Shown one piece after another: positions 1 through 5,436 of a stretch of DNA of 8,322 bases. The DNA is taken from contig JAITWV010000215.1 in the NCBI GenBank assembly GCA_031285105.1, positions 1 to 8,322 on the forward strand, read 5' to 3'. Origin of the DNA: Streptococcaceae bacterium. Lineage in GTDB: Bacteria; Bacillota; Bacilli; Lactobacillales; Streptococcaceae. Both the position numbers and the translations under genes were made by a program. Each line of letters opens with the position of its first letter. The first letter of the stretch is position 1. The notes under the pieces are model-generated. The model saw nothing but the letters and a program-made list of their open reading frames with translations, had not been told where the DNA came from and ran no database searches.

Positions 1-32
1 CAAAAAAGCTGCTTCCGTCTCGCCACAGCAGC
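1..32 (-). terminator. Probable rho-independent terminator of the hydrolase-MFS operon
   Basis: Read on the - strand, GCTGCT (27-32) can pair with AGCAGC (8-13) across a 13-base loop, followed directly by six T (2-7). The stem is short but GC-rich, and it lies about 150 bases past the MFS stop codon with no gene between. This fits a transcript end for the leftward operon. The window edge cuts off what follows, so it is not known whether the T-run is longer. Confidence 0.6.
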
Positions 33-57
33 CACACCGTCGAGCCAGTCCGCAGCC
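15..57. repeat. Imperfect tandem repeat in a GC-rich patch
   Basis: Two units share the pattern CCGTC-NN-GCC-N(3-5)-GCAGCC: one at 15-33 (19 bases) and one at 37-57 (21 bases). About two thirds of positions 8-60 are G or C, far above the AT-rich surroundings. The second half of this stretch (about 58-178) is AT-rich again and shows no convincing gene. The patch could be part of a structured RNA, a dispersed intergenic repeat or a transcript-end element; which of these cannot be told from this window alone. Confidence 0.5.
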
Positions 58-178
58 CAAATGCGAAAACTCGTAAATGAAGAATACGTTAAAGTCTTAC
101 TTATTTCACAAACTCCAAATAACTTACGATGTACTAAATCGAAATTAATATTAGCTAGTATGACAGGTTTCTTCTATT

Positions 179-1363
179 TTATTCCACTTCTAATAACTCA
201 TCTTCTTGATATTGTGCATTAAATATCGGTGCTTTAACTAATCCAATATAAGCAATTAATAAAAGGACTGAAAGGATGATAAATAATCCAAAGAATCCAC
301 GTACACCAATGCTATCAAGTAAAAGCGTATATAATTGTGCCATAATCACTGAGGAAATATTAGCATAAAAGAACATTCTAACCGCAATTTTGCCTGCTCT
401 TGCTTCACCAAATATTTGTTTCATAATTGAGATTAAGCCTAAATAAATAAAGGCAAATGTAAACCCGTGAAATAAATAAGTCGCAGCAAATGTGATTGCA
501 TTGGGTGCCAAAAAGGCTAAACTCCAACGAGCAATCGAACACATAAAGCCAATCGCAATCATTTTTCGTGCGGAATATTTGGCAATTAATTTATCTGCTG
601 AAAGTAAAGCAGCTACTTCTGAAATACACGAGCCCATTAAAACTGCAATGGAGGCCCACAAGGTTGCTTGTTGCAAATTCATATCAAAATTACTTTGGAA
701 GTGTCCATTTAGCAAGAAGCCAAATGAGTTAGGCATCACCATCACCAAGGCACTTAATAATAAAATGGCATGAATTGGTAAGGGTAATTTGGCTTTTTTA
801 TTGTCGTTTACTTTTGCTACATTTTTTTCTAACTTGGTATTTAAATTTAAAAGTAGCAATAAGGCATTTAATCCTGCTGCAAATAATAATAAGAAAGATG
901 GATCTGGTAAAACAACTAATAAGGCTGAAACGATAAAACCTGATGCGGTAAATCCAAGTGAGCCGAACATGCGAAACTTGCCGAAGTCTAGATTATTTTT
1001 TCCGGTATATTCAATGACGCCACTTTCCCAAGTCATATCATGTCCTGTCCCCATGATGATGTAAAACAAGAACAGAAATTGATAAATATTGCTTGGTACA
1101 AAGAACAAAACAATACACATAACTAAGCGTAAAATCAATGAAAGACGTAAAAACCTTTGGCGGTTCACAATTCGTTCATTGAGTTTGCTGTAAAGGTACA
1201 TTGAGGCAATGACAGTAAGCTGCATGAATGCCATCATTTGTAAAGCTGTTGCGTGGGGGACTCCTTTTGCAGCCATCAAGGTATGAAATTGAATTGACCA
1301 AATAGCGGTAAGGATTAAATAAAAGAATGTCTGGGTTTTGATTAATAGATTTGTTTTGAGCAA
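179..1363 (-). CDS. MFS transporter, LacY-like/MFS_1-like type, substrate unknown
   Basis: A 394-residue, very hydrophobic protein with about twelve membrane segments and a lysine-rich central loop near residues 174-193, the usual two-halves layout of the major facilitator superfamily. The stretch FGKFRMFGSLGF (127-138), in the loop before the fifth helix, matches the conserved G-R-x-R/W-G-S-x-G region of MFS_1-like and nucleoside/sugar symporters. TM4 carries charged residues (Glu113, Glu118) that could serve proton or substrate binding. The start is a TTG with GAGGT seven bases upstream; the next ATG would remove most of the first helix, so TTG is preferred. It follows the hydrolase gene after 31 bases with no terminator, so the two are probably co-transcribed. 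It likely exchanges a small solute across the cytoplasmic membrane; the substrate cannot be inferred. Confidence 0.85.
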   Translation of the reverse strand: MLKTNLLIKTQTFFYLILTAIWSIQFHTLMAAKGVPHATALQMMAFMQLTVIASMYLYSKLNERIVNRQRFLRLSLILRLVMCIVLFFVPSNIYQFLFLFYIIMGTGHDMTWESGVIEYTGKNNLDFGKFRMFGSLGFTASGFIVSALLVVLPDPSFLLLFAAGLNALLLLLNLNTKLEKNVAKVNDNKKAKLPLPIHAILLLSALVMVMPNSFGFLLNGHFQSNFDMNLQQATLWASIAVLMGSCISEVAALLSADKLIAKYSARKMIAIGFMCSIARWSLAFLAPNAITFAATYLFHGFTFAFIYLGLISIMKQIFGEARAGKIAVRMFFYANISSVIMAQLYTLLLDSIGVRGFFGLFIILSVLLLIAYIGLVKAPIFNAQYQEDELLEVE

Positions 1364-1375
1364 TTTATTTACCTC
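1364..1375 (-). promoter_or_regulatory. Ribosome binding site supporting the TTG start of the MFS gene
   Basis: GAGGT on the - strand (1371-1375) lies seven bases before a TTG codon. No ATG or GTG lies near it in frame, so this site decides the start. Confidence 0.6.
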
Positions 1376-1394
1376 GTTTTTTATGTAGGTTGCA

Positions 1395-2246
1395 TTATTG
1401 AACGAAATGCAACATCTGGGTATAAACTTCTTTTTTGTCTAAATCAGCATGTAATAAATGATAGCCATCTGGAAAATGAACGTGTTGAAAATTTCCTTTT
1501 GCTTGTTTAACAAAGTCTTCAATGTGTAAAAGACTGACAATTTTTTCTTGTCCGGCACTAAGTAGTAAAACGGGTAACTCAATCTCACCAGCTTTATTTT
1601 GAACGAATTTCCCATGTTCTAAAACTTGCGTTAATAAATGAAAAGAAATGCGGTCATGAAAAATTTTGTCTTGTTGCAGGTTGAGTACTTCACTGGTGTC
1701 TCGTGTAATTTTTTTCTTATTCAAACGAGAAGAAACCGCTAGTTGTTTATTCCAAGCAGCTAGTTTTTGAGCAATCGTTAACACCGCTTTGGGTAATGGT
1801 TTGGGTAATTCAAGCCAAGGAGATTCAATAATTGCTTTTGTATAACGTTTACCTGAATAACGCAATAAGGCATTAATCGCAATGTTTCCACCCATACTAT
1901 GCCCAAATAAAATAACTGGTTTGCCTGGATACCATAAGTCAATTTTCTTACGAATCCATTTAATATCGCGCATAAAATCAGTATAATCAATAATCACACC
2001 TTGTGCTTTTTTACGTTGTTCTACTGTTTTATCTGGCATTTGCCCAAAACCACGTTGTTCAAGCATGATGCACGCATAGCCATTTTTAGCAAATATTTCC
2101 ATAAATTCTTGATAATTGCCTAAATGTTCGCCAAAACCATGCACAATTTGAATGACACCTTTGATTTCACCTTTAGGTATTGTGCGACCAACTCTTAGTT
2201 TCACTCCGTCTTTCATATTTACGGACTCTAATATAAATTCGTGCAT
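1395..2246 (-). CDS. Alpha/beta hydrolase, monoglyceride lipase/lysophospholipase (PldB) type
   Basis: A 283-residue soluble serine hydrolase with no signal peptide, so probably cytoplasmic. Visible landmarks are HGFGEH (36-41, oxyanion region), EQRGFG (63-68, usually D-x-R-G-x-G), the nucleophile elbow GHSMGG (115-120, Ser117) and the histidine in DGYHLLH (His263). The acid is expected near AGQEKIVS, where this protein has Glu234 in place of the usual Asp. Family members cleave carboxyl esters such as monoacylglycerols or lysophospholipids; the true substrate is unknown. A longer frame runs back to a TTG at 2309, but that start has no ribosome site and lies inside the upstream hairpin. The ATG at 2246 is preferred because the family's conserved sequence begins just after it and GGTGA, part of the anti-SD complement, lies four bases upstream. 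It is probably the first gene of an operon with the MFS transporter. Confidence 0.85.
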   Translation of the reverse strand: MHEFILESVNMKDGVKLRVGRTIPKGEIKGVIQIVHGFGEHLGNYQEFMEIFAKNGYACIMLEQRGFGQMPDKTVEQRKKAQGVIIDYTDFMRDIKWIRKKIDLWYPGKPVILFGHSMGGNIAINALLRYSGKRYTKAIIESPWLELPKPLPKAVLTIAQKLAAWNKQLAVSSRLNKKKITRDTSEVLNLQQDKIFHDRISFHLLTQVLEHGKFVQNKAGEIELPVLLLSAGQEKIVSLLHIEDFVKQAKGNFQHVHFPDGYHLLHADLDKKEVYTQMLHFVQ

Positions 2247-2268
2247 TTGTTCACCACAAATCCTTTTC

Positions 2269-2277
2269 ATTTTAACA
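2269..2277 (-). promoter_or_regulatory. Candidate extended -10 promoter of the hydrolase-MFS operon
   Basis: On the - strand TGT-TAAAAT (TG-N extended -10; hexamer at 2269-2274) lies 23 bases before the hydrolase ATG. There is no good -35 hexamer at 16-18 bases, so the call rests on the extended -10 alone. The transcript would have a short leader. Confidence 0.4.
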
Positions 2278-2278
2278 T

Positions 2279-2316
2279 AAAAAAACGTTTGAAAATGAAT
2301 AAACTTCAAGCGTTTT
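2279..2316 (-). terminator. Intrinsic terminator after the 6-phospho-beta-glucosidase gene
   Basis: On the - strand AAAACGCTTGAA (2305-2316) pairs with TTCAAACGTTTT (2282-2293) with a single C-A mismatch and an 11-base loop, followed by a run of seven T (2279-2285) that overlaps the base of the stem. It starts nine bases past the glucosidase stop codon. It probably ends the PTS-glucosidase transcript and separates it from the hydrolase unit. Its upstream arm also forms a cre-like sequence. Confidence 0.6.
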
Positions 2317-2318
2317 CA
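2305..2318 (-). promoter_or_regulatory. cre-like sequence upstream of the hydrolase gene
   Basis: TGAAAACGCTTGAA on the - strand matches the catabolite-responsive element consensus TGWAANCGNTNWCA at 12 of 14 positions, including the central CG. It lies about 30 bases upstream of the proposed -10. The same bases form the 5' arm of the terminator hairpin, so the match may be a by-product of that structure. Confidence 0.35.
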
Positions 2319-2324
2319 TTAAAA

Positions 2325-3755
2325 TTATTTCACATTTTCACCAGTAGTAGCAATGACTTCTTGATACCATGCAAATGAGTCTTTCTTATAACGCTTCAGA
2401 CTTCCTTGACCATCGTTGTCTTTATCAACATAAATGAAACCGTAACGTTTTTTCATTTCACCAGTTCCATAAGAGATGATATCAATGAATCCCCATGGAG
2501 TATAGCCGATTAAGTCAATGCCGTCATATTCTACCGCATCACGCATGGCTTTAATATGAGCAGATAGATAATCAACGCGGTACTGGTCATGAACTGTTTT
2601 GTCTTCTTCAAGAATATCAATGGCACCAAAACCATTTTCAACGATGAACAATGGTTTTTCATAACGCTCGTTAAACCAGTTCATTGAATAACGTAAACCA
2701 AGTGGATCAATTGGCCAACCCCAGTCACTTTCTTTGATGTGTGGATTAGTTGTGCGGTCGTTTTCTTCATCGTAATCAAACGCCGGTGCTTTGCCTTTAT
2801 CTGCCACCGGAAAACTCATATAATAACTAAATCCAATGTAGTCAACTGGACCATTCTTCAAAATTTCTTTATCTTCTTCGGTAATATCAATATTGAAATT
2901 GCTACGTTTGAAGTGATTTAAGATATATTTTGGATAATGCCCACGACAATGCACATCGCTAAACCAGTAACGTCTTTGCATTGCCACTTGTGCTGCCATA
3001 ATGTCTTCTGGTTTGCAGCTATATGGATAAAGTGGTACCATCGCAATCATTGAACCAATTTGGAAATCTGGATTAATTGCATGCCCAATTGCCACTGCTT
3101 TTGCTGATGCAACTAATTCATAGTGAGCCGCTTGATACATCATTTCTTCATGATTGTCGCCATCTTTGTAGATAATTCCAGAGTTGGTAAATGGCGCAAA
3201 ATTGTCTTGGAAATTGGTTTGGTTATTGATTTCGTTAAAAGTCATCCAATATTTTACTTTGTCTTTATAGCGTTCAAAAACAACTTGGGCAAAATTAGCA
3301 AAAAAGCCAATTAATTTACGATTGGTCCAGCCGCCATATTCTTTGACTAAATGATAAGGCATCTCAAAATGAGACAAAGTAATAACTGGTTCAATGCCAT
3401 ATTTTAAACATTCGTCAAATAAGTCATCATAAAATTGTAAACCAGCTTCATTTGGCATTTCTTCATCGCCATTTGGAAAAATACGTGTCCAGGCAATCGA
3501 AGTACGAAACGCTTTTAAGCCCATTTGCGCAAATAATGCCACGTCTTCTTTATAATGATGGAAAAATTCAATTGCCGTATGATTTGGATAATTTTCACCA
3601 TCAATAATCCCATCGGTAATTCGACGAGGAACCCCGTGCGCACCAGCCGTCATGACATCAGCAATCGAAATTCCTTTGCCACCTTCGCCAAATCCACCTT
3701 CAATTTGATGAGCAGCCACCGCGCCACCCCATAAAAAATCTTTACTAAAAGCCAT
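2325..3755 (-). CDS. bglA: 6-phospho-beta-glucosidase, glycoside hydrolase family 1
   Basis: A 476-residue cytoplasmic enzyme that would split phosphorylated beta-glucosides such as cellobiose 6-phosphate into glucose 6-phosphate and the aglycone or glucose. The GH1 start (FLWGGAVAAHQIEGG, 7-21), the acid/base Glu175 in TFNEI and the nucleophile Glu373 in IVENGFG are all present. Ser428, Lys436 and Tyr438 in the SYGTGEMKKRYG segment match the phosphate-binding trio that separates 6-phospho enzymes from plain beta-glucosidases. Length is normal and no damage is seen. A frame extending to a TTG at 3776 is rejected because that codon falls in the T-run of the upstream hairpin; the ATG at 3755 has AAGGAGA just before it. 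It lies downstream of the PTS permease, 72 bases away, with a terminator hairpin between them, so its transcription must read through that hairpin. Confidence 0.93.
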   Translation of the reverse strand: MAFSKDFLWGGAVAAHQIEGGFGEGGKGISIADVMTAGAHGVPRRITDGIIDGENYPNHTAIEFFHHYKEDVALFAQMGLKAFRTSIAWTRIFPNGDEEMPNEAGLQFYDDLFDECLKYGIEPVITLSHFEMPYHLVKEYGGWTNRKLIGFFANFAQVVFERYKDKVKYWMTFNEINNQTNFQDNFAPFTNSGIIYKDGDNHEEMMYQAAHYELVASAKAVAIGHAINPDFQIGSMIAMVPLYPYSCKPEDIMAAQVAMQRRYWFSDVHCRGHYPKYILNHFKRSNFNIDITEEDKEILKNGPVDYIGFSYYMSFPVADKGKAPAFDYDEENDRTTNPHIKESDWGWPIDPLGLRYSMNWFNERYEKPLFIVENGFGAIDILEEDKTVHDQYRVDYLSAHIKAMRDAVEYDGIDLIGYTPWGFIDIISYGTGEMKKRYGFIYVDKDNDGQGSLKRYKKDSFAWYQEVIATTGENVK

Positions 3756-3767
3756 TTTTCTCTCCTT
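3756..3767 (-). promoter_or_regulatory. Ribosome binding site of the 6-phospho-beta-glucosidase
   Basis: AAGGAGA (3761-3767 on the - strand) lies five bases before the ATG and directly after the T-run of the intergenic hairpin. It fixes the start at 3755 rather than the in-frame TTG further upstream. Confidence 0.75.
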
Positions 3768-3774
3768 ATCTAAC

Positions 3775-3807
3775 AAAAACGGCTGAGACCAATAACGCGT
3801 CTCAGCC
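3775..3807 (-). terminator. Terminator-like hairpin between the PTS permease and glucosidase genes
   Basis: A perfect 9-bp stem, GGCTGAGAC (3799-3807 read on -) with GTCTCAGCC (3781-3789), encloses a 9-base loop and is followed by GTTTTTG. It has the form of an intrinsic terminator, 20 bases after the permease stop codon. Only about 20 bases separate its end from the glucosidase ATG, too few for a new promoter after it. It therefore probably acts as a partial terminator or RNA-stabilising 3' end that sets the permease to glucosidase ratio. No LicT/BglG-type antiterminator target overlapping it was recognised. Confidence 0.75.
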
Positions 3808-3827
3808 TTGTCGTTTAAAAATTTAAA

Positions 3828-5156
3828 TTATTCCGCATCACCAGAAGCTTCAATTTGTACTTGTTGAATGTCCATGTATTTAGCAAATGGGAAGTAAATC
3901 ACTGCCACTGCGGTAATACATACGATTTGCAATAACATTGCTGGAACACCACCAACTAAGAAACCTGAGATAATTGGAGGAGTTGTCCATGGAACTTGTA
4001 CTGCTGTAAACAATGGAACGATACCAGTATATAAAGCAAAGTACACGATTAATGCTGAAATGATTGGGCCAAAGATAAACGGAATCGCCATAATTGGGTT
4101 CATTACGATTGGTGTACCAAATAACATCGGCTCATTAATGTTGAACGCACCAGGAACGATAGATAAACGTCCTAAAGTTTTGTATTGTTTTGATTTTGCA
4201 AAAACTAACATGAACAATACTAAACCTAAAGTCATACCTGAACCAGTAACTGTTACGAATTGATCGATAAATTGTTGTGTTACAATACGTCCACCGTTCG
4301 CAATCGTCAATTCACGACCTGAGTCAATGATTGATTGATTTTGTAAGGCATTTGCTTGTAAAAGTGGCGCCATAATCGAACCTACTACGTTTGGACCATG
4401 TACCCCAAACCACCAGAAGAATGAGAATAAGAATGGAATCGCAATTGCTCCGAATAATCCACCTGTTAAACCTTGTAATGGTGTTTGTAATACTTCAAAA
4501 ATCCAAGCCAAGAATGTTGTACCTAAAACTCTATCAAAGAATCCATAAACGATCATTGTTAATGTGATAGATACAGCCGCAGGAATAATCGCTTCAAAAG
4601 TTGCCGCAATATTTTCTGGTACTCCATCAGGCATTTTGATTGTTACTTTACGTTTGATGAACCAAGAATAAACAATAGCTGTTGAAATCCCGATAACAAT
4701 CGCCGCAAACATACCTTGTCCTGCTGACCATGTTTTGTCTAAGATGTTTCCAACAGTAATTGGATCAATCGCATTACCAGCAGCATCAGTTGTAACTTGA
4801 ATTGTTGGGTTTTGTAATAAGAAGAAGTTTGTCAAAGCAACAAAACCAGCTGGAATTGACTCAACTGCATTCATTCCCGTTTCACGACAGTAAGCAATCG
4901 CAATTCCCATAACAGCAAAGTATGCCATTACACCAAAAGATGCGTTAAATGCTTGGTTAAAATAATCTGTTAATCCTAAGTTAGCAATTAATTGAGTAAC
5001 TGCAGGGATAGGGAAGTTTGTCAACAGTAAGAAAATCGATCCGACAATTGTAAATGGCATAGTAAGAACCATACCATTTTTAATTGCGTTAACCGCTTTG
5101 GTTTGAACGAATTTCAAAACTGGAGGCAAGATTACGTTGTTAATGAAATTTTCCAT
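3828..5156 (-). CDS. celB: PTS EIIC permease, lactose/cellobiose (Lac) family
   Basis: A 442-residue multi-span membrane protein that would carry a beta-glucoside or chitobiose-like disaccharide inward while the PTS phosphorylates it. It has the CelB/ChbC layout: an amphipathic N-terminus (PPVLKFVQTKAVNAIKNG, 11-28), the family segment KMPDGVPENIAATF (174-187), FFWWFGVHGPNV (246-257) with His253, and FNINEPMLFG (338-347) with Glu342. In the structurally known ChbC the matching His and Glu line the sugar site. Length is normal and there is no fused EIIA or EIIB domain. AAAGAGG lies nine bases before the ATG. It is first in the unit with the 6-phospho-beta-glucosidase, which supports a cellobiose-like substrate, though chitobiose or lactose cannot be ruled out. 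No EIIA or EIIB gene is in the window. Confidence 0.9.
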   Translation of the reverse strand: MENFINNVILPPVLKFVQTKAVNAIKNGMVLTMPFTIVGSIFLLLTNFPIPAVTQLIANLGLTDYFNQAFNASFGVMAYFAVMGIAIAYCRETGMNAVESIPAGFVALTNFFLLQNPTIQVTTDAAGNAIDPITVGNILDKTWSAGQGMFAAIVIGISTAIVYSWFIKRKVTIKMPDGVPENIAATFEAIIPAAVSITLTMIVYGFFDRVLGTTFLAWIFEVLQTPLQGLTGGLFGAIAIPFLFSFFWWFGVHGPNVVGSIMAPLLQANALQNQSIIDSGRELTIANGGRIVTQQFIDQFVTVTGSGMTLGLVLFMLVFAKSKQYKTLGRLSIVPGAFNINEPMLFGTPIVMNPIMAIPFIFGPIISALIVYFALYTGIVPLFTAVQVPWTTPPIISGFLVGGVPAMLLQIVCITAVAVIYFPFAKYMDIQQVQIEASGDAE

Positions 5157-5221
5157 TAGATAATACCTCTTTCTTTAAGTAAAAATAAATAATAATAAAT
5201 ATGTTGCTAAGTACATGTGTT

Positions 5222-5250
5222 ATATTAAAACGTTTACAACCAAATGTAAA
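5222..5250 (-). promoter_or_regulatory. Candidate sigma-A promoter of the PTS permease gene
   Basis: On the - strand a -35 TTTACA (5245-5250) and a -10 TAATAT (5222-5227) are 17 bases apart, with transcription starting about 60 bases before the ATG. A cre site fills the space between the hexamers and overlaps the -10, as expected for a CcpA-blocked promoter. Confidence 0.5.
5225..5238 (-). promoter_or_regulatory. cre site (CcpA binding) over the PTS permease promoter
   Basis: TGTAAACGTTTTAA on the - strand fits TGWAANCGNTNWCA at 13 of 14 positions. It overlaps the -10 and lies in the spacer of the proposed promoter, so bound CcpA would block RNA polymerase when glucose is present. This is the usual control of beta-glucoside genes in Firmicutes. 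Confidence 0.65.
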
Positions 5251-5267
5251 GGTTCTTTTTACTTTTA

Positions 5268-5279
5268 GAAACATGTTTC
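5268..5279. promoter_or_regulatory. Perfect palindrome GAAACATGTTTC upstream of the PTS promoter
   Basis: A 12-bp perfect inverted repeat is centred about 25 bases upstream of the proposed -35 hexamer, near -60 from the expected transcription start. The place suits an activator or specific regulator of the PTS unit. It lacks the central CG of a cre site. The cognate regulator is not in the window, and chance cannot be excluded in AT-rich DNA. Confidence 0.35.
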
Positions 5280-5383
5280 AAGGAAGAAAACAAATCAAGG
5301 TTTTAATGAAATGTTTATGAGATTAAAGATATTTACTATTCATAATGAAGGAAAAATTAATTATTGTCTGGTGCAAATAATAT

Positions 5384-5414
5384 AAAAAAGCTAGCAAGAA
5401 CAAATCCTACTAAC
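5384..5414 (-). terminator. Intrinsic terminator of the asp23-fakA operon
   Basis: On the - strand GTTAGTAGG (5406-5414) pairs with CTTGCTAGC (5390-5398) in a 9-bp stem with three G-T pairs and a 7-base loop, followed by six T (5384-5389). It begins 22 bases past the fakA stop codon. Confidence 0.7.
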
Positions 5415-5436
5415 TTAATAAAGTTTATTTTATTTT

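Noticed and set aside
1..222. An open frame on the + strand through the left edge
   Set aside because: It runs into the 3' end of the MFS gene on the opposite strand, has no ribosome site or recognisable domain, and starts in the GC-rich repeat. A fragment of a gene beyond the edge cannot be fully excluded, but nothing supports it.
492..1064. Two + strand open frames of about 90 codons inside the MFS gene
   Set aside because: They are antisense shadows of a clear membrane-protein gene, with no ribosome sites and no family resemblance.
2247..2309. Longer N-terminus of the hydrolase from a TTG at 2309
   Set aside because: It would begin inside the terminator hairpin, has no ribosome site and adds residues with no family counterpart.
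2739..3314. Short + strand frames inside the glucosidase gene
   Set aside because: They are antisense to a fully conserved GH1 gene and have no signals of their own.
3756..3776. Longer N-terminus of the glucosidase from a TTG at 3776
   Set aside because: The TTG lies in the T-run of the hairpin, and the ribosome site AAGGAGA would be inside the extension; the family begins at MAFSKDFLWGG.
5157..5436. LicT/BglG-type antiterminator target or riboswitch ahead of the PTS permease
   Set aside because: No recognisable antiterminator sequence or overlapping terminator lies between the promoter and the permease start; the only terminator here belongs to fakA.
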